A stretch of 64,000 bases of DNA from Henriciella sp. (GTDB lineage Bacteria; Pseudomonadota; Alphaproteobacteria; Caulobacterales; Hyphomonadaceae), in contig NZ_JAPYRE010000003.1 in assembly GCF_029936995.1 (NCBI RefSeq), positions 248,001-312,000 of the forward strand, in the 5' to 3' direction. Below are positions 54,649 through 64,000 of this stretch, in pieces. The notes below the pieces were generated by a model. The model worked only from the letters and a program-made list of their open reading frames with translations. It did no database searches and was not told where the DNA came from. Within the stretch, counting starts at the first letter, position 1, and every line of letters starts with the position of its first letter. The position numbers were made by a program, and so were the translations under genes.

Positions 54649-55820
54649 TGATTGATTTTTTTGGCCAAATTCCTGTCTTTATCCTGAGCCTGGTAATTCT
54701 GCTCGGGATTGTCGTGGTTATACACGAGCTGGGACATTATTTTGCTGGACGGTTTTTTGGCGCAGCCGTGGAGTCTTTCTCGGTCGGCTTTGGCAGACCG
54801 ATCTATCAGCGCATGGACAGCAGGGGCACACGCTGGCGGATTAACTGGATACCCCTTGGCGGCTTTGTGAAGTTTGTCGGTGAAGGCCAGCTTCCCGGCG
54901 ATGTTGGAAAAATTGAAAAAGGTCCAGTTGGCAAGCCTTATAATGAGGTGGGTGTTGGTGCCCGCACAATCGTTGCTGCGGCAGGACCTGCGGCAAACTT
55001 CGTGCTGGCGATCCTGATCTTTGCGCTGATCTTCTTCATCAATGGCAGCTATGAAACACGACTTTCGGTAACGGGTGTCGTTGAGGATGGAGCGGCATAC
55101 GAAGCAGGGATGCAGGCAGGCGATGTCATCCTTTCAATGGACGGCAAGGAGATCACGAACCCCGGCCAGATCCAGACGATCGTGGCCATGTCGAGCAACA
55201 GTGAGGTCCACACCATCGTCGAACGCGATTCGGAGACCGTCCCCCTGACCCTGGTCCCAAGACCCCAGATGCGCGAAAATGCGGTTGGGCAGGTTCAGAG
55301 AATGGGCACTGTTGGTATCACTCTGGGGGTAGTTCCCGATTCGGAACAGCATGTGCGCTACAACCCGGCTGAAGCCTTGGTCAAAGGTGGTGAGCAGACC
55401 TGGTCAACGATTGTCATGACGACTGATGTTATCGGGCGCATGGTGACAGGTAAGGAGCATCTCAGCTCCCTGAGTGGGCCGGTGGCGATTGGTGATATCA
55501 GCCGTCGTATCGTCAATCAGACGATGGCTGTTGAAGAGGTGTCCCTCTGGGAAAAGATTCAGTCCCTGCTTCTGAACATGTTGAACATCTGCGCGGCGGT
55601 TTCTGTAGGAATTGGTTTCTTTAATTTACTTCCATTTCCTGTGCTCGACGGTGGTCACATCGTTTTCAATTGCTATGAAGCCATAGCTGGCAAACCAATG
55701 CCGGCACGAATTCAGGAAGGTGCCTTGATGGCAGGGATGGTCTTGCTGCTGGGTATGTTTGTGTTCATCACATGGGGTGATGTACTGGAAACAGGACTGT
55801 TCAATGGCGTCCGGGGCTGA
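54648..55820 (+). CDS. rseP: Site-2 zinc metalloprotease RseP
   Basis: Intramembrane protease that cuts anti-sigma factors and remnant signal peptides. 390 aa with about four helices. The zinc site HELGH is at residues 26-30 in the first helix, and the third ligand Asp is in NLLPFPVLDGGHIVFN near 330. A single PDZ domain lies between (EAGMQAGDVILSMDGKEITN, about 150-170 at its core), as opposed to two in E. coli. It starts in a TGATG overlap with dxr and lies 34 bases before bamA, a conserved order. Confidence 0.96.
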   Translation: MIDFFGQIPVFILSLVILLGIVVVIHELGHYFAGRFFGAAVESFSVGFGRPIYQRMDSRGTRWRINWIPLGGFVKFVGEGQLPGDVGKIEKGPVGKPYNEVGVGARTIVAAAGPAANFVLAILIFALIFFINGSYETRLSVTGVVEDGAAYEAGMQAGDVILSMDGKEITNPGQIQTIVAMSSNSEVHTIVERDSETVPLTLVPRPQMRENAVGQVQRMGTVGITLGVVPDSEQHVRYNPAEALVKGGEQTWSTIVMTTDVIGRMVTGKEHLSSLSGPVAIGDISRRIVNQTMAVEEVSLWEKIQSLLLNMLNICAAVSVGIGFFNLLPFPVLDGGHIVFNCYEAIAGKPMPARIQEGALMAGMVLLLGMFVFITWGDVLETGLFNGVRG

Positions 55821-55854
55821 TAGCCGATTTGCACGGTAAATTGAGAGTAAAAAC

Positions 55855-58434
55855 ATGCGGTCTGCGTTCGCGGCTTTAATCTTGAGTATCGCGGCAAGTT
55901 TCAATCTTGCCAGCGTTCCCGGTATAGCTTCGGGGGCCAATGCCCAGACGGCGAATCCGACCGGTACGATCCGGTCCATTGTCGTCGAGGGAAATCAGCG
56001 GATCGAGGATCGCACCGTGCAATCCTACCTCCTCGTGGAGCCGGGTGACCCTTTTGACCGCGAGCGGATCGACCTATCCCTGAAAACACTTTTTGCGACT
56101 GGACTTTTCGCGGATGCGTCCTTTGAGAAGTCAGGACAGGACCTGATCGTCCGCGTGGTCGAGAACCCGATCATCAACCGTGTTATCTTTGAAGGCAACA
56201 GCGCCATTGATGATGAAAAGATGCGCGAAGAAATCGAAGTTGCACCGCGGGGCATTTTTACGGCCGCGCGCGTGCAGGATGATGTACAGCGCATTCTCGA
56301 ACTCTACAGACAGTCGGGCCGTTTTGCTGCCAGCGTTGAGCCGGAATACAAACCGCTCGAACAGAACCGCGTCGATCTTGTCTTTGTTATTAATGAGGGG
56401 CCAGTAACAGGCGTACGTTCAATCAACTTCATCGGTAACGAATCATATTCGGATCGCCGCCTGCGTAGCGAGATCGTGACGCGCCAGTCCCGTTGGTGGC
56501 GTTTCTTCAGCTCGAATGACAATTATGACCCTGGCCGCCTGGAATATGACCGCGAGCTTCTTCGTCAGTTCTATCAGAATAACGGATATTATGATTTCCG
56601 GGTTGTCTCTGCTGTTGCGGATCTGACGCCCGACCAGGAAGACTTCTACATTACCTACACGGTCGAAGAGGGTGATCAGTACACCTATGGCGATGTTCAG
56701 GTCGAAACGGAGCTGGACAAGCTGAATGCGTCTGCCCTGCGCGGCGCCCTTTCCATCAAGGAGGGCGACCAGTTCCGTGGCGACCAGATCGAAAAGGCCA
56801 TTGATACACTTACCTATGCAGCAGGTGTGGCTGGTTACGCCTTCGTGGATATTACGCCGCAGCTTGATGCTGATCCCGAAGCGGACACAGTCAGCGTGAC
56901 CTTCGCGATTGATGAAGGACCACGGGTTTATGTCGAGCGCATCGATATCACTGGCAACACAGCGACGCTGGACCGTGTTATCCGCCGCGAACTGCGTGTT
57001 GCTGAAGGTGACGCCTTTAACCGTGTGCTTCTCGACAGGTCCCGTAATCGTGTGCGTGCTCTGGGTTATTTCAAGGAAGTCGAGATAACGGAAACACCAG
57101 GGTCGAAACCGGATCGCACGGTTGTCGAAGTGAATGTGGAAGAACAGCCTACTGGTGAGCTCTCCTTTGCGGCAGGCTACTCCTCAGTTGATTCCTTCCT
57201 GTTCGATGTCAGCGTATCGCAACGTAATTTGCGTGGACGCGGGCAGACTGCGATTGCGCGCATTTCGGCGTCTCAGCGTCAGCAGTATGTTGATATCCGG
57301 TTCCGGGAGCCACGCTTCCTTGACCGGAACCTGGCAGCGGGCATCGACCTGTTCCAGACGCGGTCTGATTTCTCGGATATTGCCTTTGGTGGTTTCGAAA
57401 CAAACACCATTGGTGCAGGCGTAAACTTCGCCTTTCCGCTGAGTGAAAATACGAATCTCGGGCTTCGTTACCGTCTTCAGTCGGATGAGCTGGATTTTGC
57501 CGACGAGCTTTATGTCATCAATGACAGTGACGGCACGGTCGCAACCCAAACCATAACCGATGATGGTGGTACGCCGGATGACCCGTCCGACGATGTGACG
57601 TTCACACAGCGGATTCCCCCGAATACCGATCCACTGCCGGACGGAACATCTGTTGTTGATATCTGTAGCCCGGCTTTCCAGGATCCGGCCTACTTCAACC
57701 GTCAGCGCAACTGCCGTAATGAGCGGGCCGAAATCTCTTCAATTATTGGCTATTCGTTCAACTGGGACCGTCGGAATGATCCTATTGAGCCGACAGGCGG
57801 GTTTGATCTTTCCCTGAGCCAGGACTTTGCAGGTGTCGGGGGGGACGTCCAGTTCCTGCGGACTGAAGTTTCCGGCGCTGTCTATCAGGGTATCTTCCCT
57901 GGCGTTCGCGCAAGCGCCCGTTTGCAAGGCGGCCTGATTGAGCCTATCGGCGATAATGAAGGTATCCGGATCAACAACCGCTTCTTCCGCGGTGGTTCGA
58001 GTTTCCGGGGTTTTGATGTCGCTGGCCTTGGCCCTCGTGTTATCCGGCGGAATTTTGATGCCGATGGAAACGAGGTCGGCATCCAGAGGCTCAATGCGCT
58101 TGGCGGCAAAGCCTACTATCAGGGTACTCTGGAACTCACGGTGCCAAACTTCCTGCCCGAAGAGTACGGAATTGATACTGCGCTTTTCGCGGAGGCTGGT
58201 TCTGTCGGCATGCTCGATGAGATCGATGAGTATTCGTTCATTGAAACCGCGGGCGCAAATGGCGCGTCAGTTGTACTGACCAAGTCCGCTATGTCACTGC
58301 GGGCCTCTGCCGGCCTGTCGGTTGGCTGGGATTCACCGTTCGGGCCGATCCGGTTCGATTTCTCTCAAATTCTACGCAAGGAAGAGTATGACCGGACGGA
58401 GACGTTCCGGTTCAGCACTTCCACACGCTTCTGA
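55855..58434 (+). CDS. bamA: Outer membrane protein assembly factor BamA
   Basis: Omp85-family core of the BAM machine that folds beta-barrel proteins into the outer membrane. 859 aa: a signal peptide of about 31 residues ending near GANAQ, five POTRA repeats (about 38-430, beginning IRSIVVEGNQRIEDRTVQSY), and a C-terminal 16-strand barrel ending in the terminal Phe (FRFSTSTRF). The L6-type VRGF motif appears as FRGFDVAGLGPR. An acidic loop with DDGGTPDDPSDDVTF (about 565-580) is an extracellular insertion. It is followed by skp, as in most Gram-negatives. Confidence 0.97.
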   Translation: MRSAFAALILSIAASFNLASVPGIASGANAQTANPTGTIRSIVVEGNQRIEDRTVQSYLLVEPGDPFDRERIDLSLKTLFATGLFADASFEKSGQDLIVRVVENPIINRVIFEGNSAIDDEKMREEIEVAPRGIFTAARVQDDVQRILELYRQSGRFAASVEPEYKPLEQNRVDLVFVINEGPVTGVRSINFIGNESYSDRRLRSEIVTRQSRWWRFFSSNDNYDPGRLEYDRELLRQFYQNNGYYDFRVVSAVADLTPDQEDFYITYTVEEGDQYTYGDVQVETELDKLNASALRGALSIKEGDQFRGDQIEKAIDTLTYAAGVAGYAFVDITPQLDADPEADTVSVTFAIDEGPRVYVERIDITGNTATLDRVIRRELRVAEGDAFNRVLLDRSRNRVRALGYFKEVEITETPGSKPDRTVVEVNVEEQPTGELSFAAGYSSVDSFLFDVSVSQRNLRGRGQTAIARISASQRQQYVDIRFREPRFLDRNLAAGIDLFQTRSDFSDIAFGGFETNTIGAGVNFAFPLSENTNLGLRYRLQSDELDFADELYVINDSDGTVATQTITDDGGTPDDPSDDVTFTQRIPPNTDPLPDGTSVVDICSPAFQDPAYFNRQRNCRNERAEISSIIGYSFNWDRRNDPIEPTGGFDLSLSQDFAGVGGDVQFLRTEVSGAVYQGIFPGVRASARLQGGLIEPIGDNEGIRINNRFFRGGSSFRGFDVAGLGPRVIRRNFDADGNEVGIQRLNALGGKAYYQGTLELTVPNFLPEEYGIDTALFAEAGSVGMLDEIDEYSFIETAGANGASVVLTKSAMSLRASAGLSVGWDSPFGPIRFDFSQILRKEEYDRTETFRFSTSTRF

Positions 58435-58455
58435 TACCGTTCTTAGGAGGAACAG

Positions 58456-59061
58456 ATGCAAATTCTTAAAGCTGCACTGGCATCAATTTCCATTGCGTTT
58501 GCTGGCGCAACGGCATTCGCTCCCGCCGCAACGGCGCAGGGTTCGACAGTGGTCGTGATCGATCAGGCCAAGATCATGCGTGACAGCGCAGGTGGTCAGG
58601 ATATCACATCCAAGGTCAATGCAATCGAGAATACAATGATGTCCGAGCTCCAGCCCACTGCTGACGCACTCCAGACAGAACGTGACTCACTGAGGGCACG
58701 GTCGGAGAACATGTCGATGGATGCTATTACTGCGGATGAGCAGCTTCGCAGCGAGTTTCAGGACTTTGCGCGCAAATCACAGCAGTTCAATCGTCAGCGT
58801 CAGATTGCAGCGGCTGAGCTGCAGGCAACCGAGCGTCAGGCGTGGAGCACCTTCTTCACGGCCATGCAACCTGTTCTCGAAGAGGTTGTGACCGAGACTG
58901 GTGCGGACATCATGTTTGATCGCTCCGACGCCGTTTATGCTTCTGCGGACCTGGATGCTACTGACCGCGTGATTTCGAAAATGAACGCAAAGATGCCGAC
59001 CGTCGAAGTGGTTCGTCAGCAGATCGACCCGCAACAACTGCAGCAAGCGCAGCAGCAGTAG
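58456..59061 (+). CDS. skp: OmpH/Skp family periplasmic chaperone
   Basis: 201 aa. A signal peptide of about 30 residues ends near ATAQ. The mature part starts with a beta strand ([21 protein letters not shown]), then two long charged helices that form the tentacles in Skp trimers, with the returning strand around [22 protein letters not shown]. It carries unfolded outer-membrane proteins to BamA. It ends in a Gln-rich tail ([14 protein letters not shown]), which is unremarkable in function. AGGAGG before the ATG is strong. Confidence 0.93.
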   Translation: MQILKAALASISIAFAGATAFAPAATAQGSTVVVIDQAKIMRDSAGGQDITSKVNAIENTMMSELQPTADALQTERDSLRARSENMSMDAITADEQLRSEFQDFARKSQQFNRQRQIAAAELQATERQAWSTFFTAMQPVLEEVVTETGADIMFDRSDAVYASADLDATDRVISKMNAKMPTVEVVRQQIDPQQLQQAQQQ

Positions 59062-59065
59062 TGCC

Positions 59066-60082
59066 ATGGCGGTCGATCAGCGGTTCTATGAACTGCTCGG
59101 CCCGGTAGCCGTCGCCGAGCTTGCAGAACTCACCGGGGCTGAACTCCTTGGTGACGGGACAGTAGCAGTCAACGGGCTTGGTGCCGCAGGACATGCGAGT
59201 GCGGGTGAACTCTGTTATTATGATGGAGTTCATGCCCCTGCAGCCGGAGATATAAGTGAAACTGCGGCCGCCTGTTTTCTTAAACACGAGTATGCGGATG
59301 CCTTGCCCGCAGGTGTGGTTGCGCTTGTCACCGCCCTGCCACGGCATGCGCATAGTGTAGCGGCACGCGCGATACTGCGTCAGCGAACCTGGCGGGACGC
59401 GCAAGGAGTGGCTGCAAAAACCAATGTCCACGAGACAGCATATGTTGCGCCGTCTGCGGTGATAGGAGCCGGAGCTGCAATTGGCGACAGGACAATTATC
59501 GGTCCGAATGCTGTAATCGGCCCCGGCGTGCAGATTGGCAGGGACTGCGAGATCGGCGCCAATGTCTCGATACGGTGCGCACTGATTGGCAACAATGTAA
59601 ACATTTATGCTGGCGCACGTATTGGCGAGAGCGGATTCGGGGTCATGATGGGGCCTGAAGGGGCAGAAGATGCGCCACAGTATGGACGCGTTATCCTCCA
59701 GGATCACGTCACGGTCGGTGCCAATAGTTGTATTGATAGAGGCGCTTTCGATGACACTATCATCGGAGAGCGCACCAAGATCGATAATCTCTGCCAGATT
59801 GCGCATAATGTTGTAGCCGGACGCAACGTCTTGATGGCTTCATTTGCCGGCGTGTCAGGATCCGTCACACTTGGCGATGGCGTTATGCTGGGTGGGCGTG
59901 TTGGCATTGCCGATCACGTCAAGATTGGCGACGGAGCCCAGATCGCAGCTTCCTCAGGCGTATTCCGTGAAGTTGCGCCCGGGCAGACATGGGGCGGCAC
60001 GCCCGCGCGCCCAATTCGCCAGTGGATGCGCGAAATCGCCTGGCTCCAGAAGCAGGTCATGGGAGACAGGAAAGGCAAATGA
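59066..60082 (+). CDS. lpxD: UDP-3-O-acylglucosamine N-acyltransferase LpxD
   Basis: Third step of lipid A synthesis, adding the N-linked hydroxyacyl chain. 338 aa trimeric left-handed beta helix. An N-terminal uridine-binding domain (about 1-105) is followed by hexapeptide repeats such as [20 protein letters not shown], and the catalytic His lies in [17 protein letters not shown]-terminal helix ends [11 protein letters not shown]. It lies 4 bases after skp; its stop overlaps the lpxA start directly (ATGA). The usual intervening fabZ is absent here. Confidence 0.97.
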   Translation: MAVDQRFYELLGPVAVAELAELTGAELLGDGTVAVNGLGAAGHASAGELCYYDGVHAPAAGDISETAAACFLKHEYADALPAGVVALVTALPRHAHSVAARAILRQRTWRDAQGVAAKTNVHETAYVAPSAVIGAGAAIGDRTIIGPNAVIGPGVQIGRDCEIGANVSIRCALIGNNVNIYAGARIGESGFGVMMGPEGAEDAPQYGRVILQDHVTVGANSCIDRGAFDDTIIGERTKIDNLCQIAHNVVAGRNVLMASFAGVSGSVTLGDGVMLGGRVGIADHVKIGDGAQIAASSGVFREVAPGQTWGGTPARPIRQWMREIAWLQKQVMGDRKGK

Positions 60083-60870
60083 GCATCGACATTCATCCTA
60101 CGGCAATCGTGGAAGATGGTGCCGAGCTTGGCGAAGATGTCAGCATTGGTGCCTTTGCCTTCATTGGTCGAGATGTAAGCCTCGGGCGCGGATGCCGTAT
60201 CCACCAGCATGCAACCGTCACGGGACAGACAGAACTCGGCCGACAGGTTGAAATCTATTCGGGTGCCGTTATTGGCACCCCACCTCAGATCCTGAATTTC
60301 AATGACGATGGCACTTCACGTCTCACGATTGGCGACGAGACAGTCATTCGCGAACATGTAACAATACATACAGGCTCTCCAGCGCATGGGGGGCTAACAT
60401 CCGTTGGCAAGAACTGTCTGATTATGGTTGGCGCACACATTGCCCATGATTGCCATGTTGGCGACAAGTGTGTGTTCGCCAATAATGTCGCTCTCGGAGG
60501 GCATATCGTGATTGGCGAGCAGGTATGGATGGGCGGTCTTGCCGCTGTCCACCAGTTCTGCCGTATTGGTCGGCACGCCTTCGTTGGTGGCGGCGCCATC
60601 GTAGTTGCCGATGTTATTCCGTATGGCTCGGTAATCGGCAATCATGCACACCTTGCCGGATTGAATATCGTCGGTATGAAGCGGCGTGGGTTTACTCGCA
60701 AGTCGATCCAGGACCTTCGCGCAGCATACCGTATGCTCTTTGCGAAAGAGGGCACCTTCAGCGAGCGGGTGGCGGACGCCGAAAAGCACTATTCTGACTG
60801 CGCTGAACTCATAGAGATCATAGAATTCATACGCAGCAGCAAGAGCCGCGCACTCTGCCTGCCGGAGTAA
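60079..60870 (+). CDS. lpxA: UDP-N-acetylglucosamine O-acyltransferase LpxA
   Basis: First committed step of lipid A synthesis. 263 aa left-handed beta helix: [20 protein letters not shown] at the start, the hexapeptide coils, then [20 protein letters not shown] with catalytic His123, and [17 protein letters not shown]. The C-terminal helical part begins [21 protein letters not shown] start at the ATG at 60079 overlapping the lpxD stop; the longer frame begins within lpxD. Confidence 0.97.
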   Translation: MSIDIHPTAIVEDGAELGEDVSIGAFAFIGRDVSLGRGCRIHQHATVTGQTELGRQVEIYSGAVIGTPPQILNFNDDGTSRLTIGDETVIREHVTIHTGSPAHGGLTSVGKNCLIMVGAHIAHDCHVGDKCVFANNVALGGHIVIGEQVWMGGLAAVHQFCRIGRHAFVGGGAIVVADVIPYGSVIGNHAHLAGLNIVGMKRRGFTRKSIQDLRAAYRMLFAKEGTFSERVADAEKHYSDCAELIEIIEFIRSSKSRALCLPE

Positions 60871-60878
60871 GGTCCGTC

Positions 60879-61718
60879 ATGTCGAAGCTGGCTATCATTG
60901 CAGGGCTGGGTGACTTGCCCGTCAGTATCGCGCAGGCTGCGAAGGAGAGCGGACGACCCTTTCACATATTCCGGCTTTCGGGTTTTGAAGAGAAGGCCCT
61001 GGTCGAGTTTCCCGGTGAAACGATTGGCATGGGGCAGGTTGGGCGGCTTGTTCGCAGGCTCAAGCAGGAAAAGTGCGACGAAGTCGTTTTTGCCGGTATC
61101 GTCAAACGACCGAACTTCACAGACATCAAGCTTGACCTGAGAGGAGCTCGCCTTCTACCGCGTGTTCTCAAAGCAGCCAGACAGGGAGATGACGCGCTAC
61201 TCCGCGTGGTCGTCACACATCTGGAAAAGGAAGGCTTCCGTGTCGTCGCCGCAGAGGATGCTGCCAAAGATCTTCTGGCTGGCGGCGGACTCCTTTTCGG
61301 AAACGCTCCCGGGGACGCCATAATCCAGGATATGAAGAAGGCCGCAAGCATCGCCGCTGAGATTGGCCGCCTGGACATCGGGCAGGGCTGTGTCGTTGTT
61401 GATGGCCTGGTCCTGGCAGTCGAAGCACAGGAAGGCACGGATGCCATGCTGGACCGCGTCTGCGAACTCGAGGCTTCGCTGAGAGGTAACAGGCAGATGC
61501 GCAAGGGCGTGCTGGTAAAGCGGCCCAAACCCATTCAGGAGCGCCGCATTGATTTGCCAGTAATAGGCCCGGGGACGATCAGGCGTGTATCCGAGGCTGG
61601 GCTTGCCGGGATCGGCCTGGAAGAGGATGGCGCACTGCTACTGGGGCGGGATGCCATAGACGAACTCTGCGAAACTCACGGGGTTTTCGTGTACGGGTTT
61701 CCCGCAGACTGGAGCTGA
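60879..61718 (+). CDS. lpxI: UDP-2,3-diacylglucosamine pyrophosphatase LpxI
   Basis: Hydrolyses UDP-2,3-diacylglucosamine to lipid X; LpxI is the unrelated replacement for LpxH in most alphaproteobacteria. 279 aa. N-terminal domain: LAIIAGLGDLPVSIAQAAK, then FPGETIGMGQVGRLVRRLK and VVFAGIVKRPNFTDIKLDLRG. The C-terminal domain carries VVVDGLVLAVEAQEGTDAML and the ending FRV.. type VFVYGFPADWS. Its position between lpxA and lpxB is the standard one. Confidence 0.95.
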   Translation: MSKLAIIAGLGDLPVSIAQAAKESGRPFHIFRLSGFEEKALVEFPGETIGMGQVGRLVRRLKQEKCDEVVFAGIVKRPNFTDIKLDLRGARLLPRVLKAARQGDDALLRVVVTHLEKEGFRVVAAEDAAKDLLAGGGLLFGNAPGDAIIQDMKKAASIAAEIGRLDIGQGCVVVDGLVLAVEAQEGTDAMLDRVCELEASLRGNRQMRKGVLVKRPKPIQERRIDLPVIGPGTIRRVSEAGLAGIGLEEDGALLLGRDAIDELCETHGVFVYGFPADWS

Positions 61719-61723
61719 ACGGC

Positions 61724-62869
61724 ATGACGCATGTCTATCTCGTGGCAGCTGAGCCTTCGGGTGACCTGCTGGCCTCGGAAGTTATCGAAGCAATTCGCAG
61801 CAAATCCCCTGAGACACGAATTCACGGTATTGGCGGCGAAGAAATGGCCGCTGCTGGTGTGCAGTCACCTTTTGATGTGTCGGAACTATCCGTTTTGGGA
61901 ATCCTGGAAGGGGTCAAGATATACAAGCGGGTTCTCGAACTCGCTGACCAAGCGGTTAATGACATAATTTCAAAGAACCCTGATGTGGTTGGGCTTGTTG
62001 ATTCATGGGGATTCATGATCCGGGTGGCCGAGAGGTTACGCAAGCGCGCGCCCCATATCCGCCTGGTCAAGATTGTTGGTCCCCAAGTGTGGGCCATGCG
62101 ACCGGGCCGGGCGAAATCACTGGCCAGGGCAGTCGACCACCTTGTCTGTATTCATGCCTTCGAAACGCCATTTTATGAACCTCTCAACCTGCCCGTCACT
62201 GTGATGGGAAATCCAGCGCTATCACGTGGGCATGTTGGCGATCGGGATGCCGGACGCGCGGCTCTTGGGCTATCTGGCGATGACAAGGTTCTGCTGGTCC
62301 TGCCTGGCAGCCGTCGTAGCGAGATCGACCAGGTTGCTCCTGTGCTCGAGGAAGCCTCCCGGCGGGTGAAAGACGCCCTGCCTGATATCCGGGTTGTTTT
62401 CCATCCGTCACCGACCATGCGGTCTTACATGGCTGATGCGTTCCCCAATCTTGAGCACTGGGCGCAGGTCAGCCCTGTAGAAGCAGACCGCTACGATATC
62501 ATGGCATGTGCCGACTATGCCCTGGCATGTTCCGGGACCGTCACGAGCGAACTCGCTCTGCAGTCAACGCCGTTCCTTGTTGGCTATCACACAGGTTGGG
62601 TGACGTGGGCGATTGCCCGTTTCCTGCTTTTCAAGCCGACCCATATTACGCTTTTGAACATCGCAGCAGACGATACGGAAGTTGTTCCGGAGTTCGTGCA
62701 GACCAAACTCAAGGCCGGTCCGATAGCTGCCACTGCGCAAGCGATGCTGACGGACCCTGAGGCCCGGCAGTCTCAGATCGAGGCACAGAAAAAAGCTCTC
62801 TCCCGTATGGGAGAGAGCAAACTGGATTCCGCAGTCATTGCCGCGGGTGTCCTGTTGGAGATGGCTTAG
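61724..62869 (+). CDS. lpxB: Lipid-A-disaccharide synthase LpxB
   Basis: GT19 glycosyltransferase joining lipid X and UDP-diacylglucosamine into the tetra-acyl disaccharide. 381 aa. N-terminal: [34 protein letters not shown] and [11 protein letters not shown]; middle: [19 protein letters not shown]-terminal: [16 protein letters not shown] and [21 protein letters not shown]. Length is normal. It ends the lipid A block; its last 4 bases overlap the convergent gltA stop. Confidence 0.97.
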   Translation: MTHVYLVAAEPSGDLLASEVIEAIRSKSPETRIHGIGGEEMAAAGVQSPFDVSELSVLGILEGVKIYKRVLELADQAVNDIISKNPDVVGLVDSWGFMIRVAERLRKRAPHIRLVKIVGPQVWAMRPGRAKSLARAVDHLVCIHAFETPFYEPLNLPVTVMGNPALSRGHVGDRDAGRAALGLSGDDKVLLVLPGSRRSEIDQVAPVLEEASRRVKDALPDIRVVFHPSPTMRSYMADAFPNLEHWAQVSPVEADRYDIMACADYALACSGTVTSELALQSTPFLVGYHTGWVTWAIARFLLFKPTHITLLNIAADDTEVVPEFVQTKLKAGPIAATAQAMLTDPEARQSQIEAQKKALSRMGESKLDSAVIAAGVLLEMA

Positions 62870-63999
62870 CCACGCTGGTCCACAGGGACAAAGTCCCGCT
62901 TGGCCGCGCCTGTGTAAATCTGGCGTGGACGGCCAATACGCTGGGTCGGATCCTCGATCATCTCATTGAGTTGCGAGACCCAGCCAACTGTGCGCGCGAG
63001 CGCAAAGAGCACGGTGAACATTTCCTGCGGGAAGCCCATCGCATCCAGGATGATGCCGGAGTAGAAATCGACATTTGGATAGAGTTTCTTCTCGACGAAG
63101 TACTCGTCTTCCAGCGCGATCTTTTCAAGCTCCATCGCGACTTTCAGGATCGGATTGTCACGGACGCCAAGCTCATCAAGCACTTCGTGTGCTGTCTGCT
63201 GCATGACCTTCGCGCGCGGGTCGTAGTTCTTGTAAACGCGGTGACCGAAGCCCATGAGGCGGAACGGGTCGTCCTTGTCTTTCGCACGAGCGATATATTC
63301 CGGAATGTTCTCAACAGTACCGATTTGGTGAAGCATATTAAGGCATGCTTCGTTTGCGCCGCCATGGCTCGGTCCCCAGAGGCAGGCGACACCCGCTGCG
63401 ACGGCCGCATACGGGTGTGCCCCGGATGAACCGGCAAGACGTACTGTTGAGGTCGAGGCGTTCTGTTCGTGATCGGCATGCAGTATGAAAAACCGGTCCA
63501 TTGCCTTGGCGAGAGTCGGGCTGATCTTGTAATCCTCGGCCGGAACCGAGAAGCACATCCGCAGGAAGTTCTCTGCATAGGAGAGCTCATTGCGCGGGTT
63601 CACGAAGGGCTGGCCGATAGAGTACTTGTAAACGCGAGCAGCAAGTGTCGGCATCTTGGCGATCAGGCGGATAGAAGCGAGCCTGCGCTCTTCCGGATCG
63701 GCACTATCCATCGAACTTGGATAGAAAGCGGACATTGCCCCGACCGTACCGGTCAGCATCGCCATTGGATGGCTGTCACGCCGGAAACCATCGAAGAACC
63801 TGTCCATCTGCGTGTGCAGCATGGTGTGCTGGGTAATTTCCTTGGCGAAGCTCTTGAATTCATCCTGTGTCGGTAGCTCACCATTCAGGAGAAGGTAGCA
63901 TGTCTCGAGATATCCGGACTGGTTGGCGAGTTGATCAATCGGATAACCGCGGTGAAGGAGAACGCCTTCTTCGCCATTGATAAAGGTGATCTGCGATTC
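62866..63999 (-). CDS. gltA: Citrate synthase, 5' end outside window
   Basis: Condenses acetyl-CoA and oxaloacetate at the entry of the TCA cycle. The frame is open to the right edge, so the start is beyond the window; 377 residues are visible. They begin [20 protein letters not shown], typical for about residue 50-60 of the bacterial type. Active-site residues are the His in [17 protein letters not shown], the His in [15 protein letters not shown] and the Asp in [12 protein letters not shown]. The ending [14 protein letters not shown] is the family norm. In this class gltA often stands next to lpxB, facing it as here. Confidence 0.97.
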   Translation of the reverse strand, partial: ESQITFINGEEGVLLHRGYPIDQLANQSGYLETCYLLLNGELPTQDEFKSFAKEITQHTMLHTQMDRFFDGFRRDSHPMAMLTGTVGAMSAFYPSSMDSADPEERRLASIRLIAKMPTLAARVYKYSIGQPFVNPRNELSYAENFLRMCFSVPAEDYKISPTLAKAMDRFFILHADHEQNASTSTVRLAGSSGAHPYAAVAAGVACLWGPSHGGANEACLNMLHQIGTVENIPEYIARAKDKDDPFRLMGFGHRVYKNYDPRAKVMQQTAHEVLDELGVRDNPILKVAMELEKIALEDEYFVEKKLYPNVDFYSGIILDAMGFPQEMFTVLFALARTVGWVSQLNEMIEDPTQRIGRPRQIYTGAAKRDFVPVDQRG

Positions 64000-64000
64000 A

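Noticed and set aside
1-64000. CRISPR arrays, insertion sequences, prophage, toxin-antitoxin or defence genes
   Set aside because: Read for and not seen: no regularly spaced repeats, no transposase or integrase motifs, and nearly every base belongs to a recognisable housekeeping gene.

Overview
The window is a gene-dense stretch of an alphaproteobacterial chromosome. It is moderately GC-rich, almost every base is coding, and no gap between genes reaches 300 bases. The gene orders are typical of that class: aminotransferase-hom-glpX-recJ, a 14-gene nuo operon followed by birA-coaX-rnj-mce-DUF1467-proS-lolC-lolD-dnaE, and rpsB-tsf-pyrH-frr-uppS-cdsA-dxr-rseP-bamA-skp-lpxD-lpxA-lpxI-lpxB next to gltA. 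A long NuoE tail, an NDUFS4-like complex I subunit, DUF1467 and DUF2842 proteins, class I PHA synthase and heme A synthase also fit. The Hyphomonadaceae/Caulobacterales or Parvularculales side of the class is my best guess, but it is inferred from gene order only.

Layout. 1-8.7 kb: NAD synthetase (cut by the window edge), a GluRS2-like glutamyl-tRNA synthetase, a LOG-family hydrolase, an Atm1-type ABC exporter, a phosphatidylserine-decarboxylase-like protein that lacks the pyruvoyl-forming serine, DUF2842, heme A synthase and an unknown envelope protein. 8.7-18.6 kb: rplM-rpsI, argC, a PHA synthase with a histone-like tail, a small lipoprotein, an aminotransferase, hom, glpX and recJ. 18.7-22.4 kb: four single tRNA genes (Glu, Pro, Arg, Phe) separated by a double cold-shock protein, a DUF192 protein, a thioesterase, an NDUFS4-like subunit and a sphingosine-1-phosphate-lyase-like enzyme.

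22.5-37.8 kb: the complete respiratory complex I operon nuoA-N, with one extra membrane-protein gene of unknown function between nuoF and nuoG. 37.8-48.5 kb: biotin ligase, pantothenate kinase, RNase J, methylmalonyl-CoA epimerase, prolyl-tRNA synthetase, the LolCD lipoprotein exporter and DNA polymerase III alpha. 48.6-62.9 kb: a translation, isoprenoid and envelope run (S2, EF-Ts, UMP kinase, RRF, undecaprenyl-PP synthase, CDP-diglyceride synthase, DXP reductoisomerase, RseP, BamA, Skp, LpxD, LpxA, LpxI, LpxB). The usual fabZ between lpxD and lpxA is missing. 62.9-64 kb: citrate synthase on the minus strand, cut by the window edge.

Many neighbours overlap by 1-8 bases, so translational coupling is probably common. 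I found no insertion sequence, prophage, CRISPR array, toxin-antitoxin pair or defence island, and nothing I would call a new multi-gene system. The best leads are single-gene oddities: the serine-less Psd-like protein, the PHA synthase tail, the extra gene inside nuo, and the S1P-lyase homologue.
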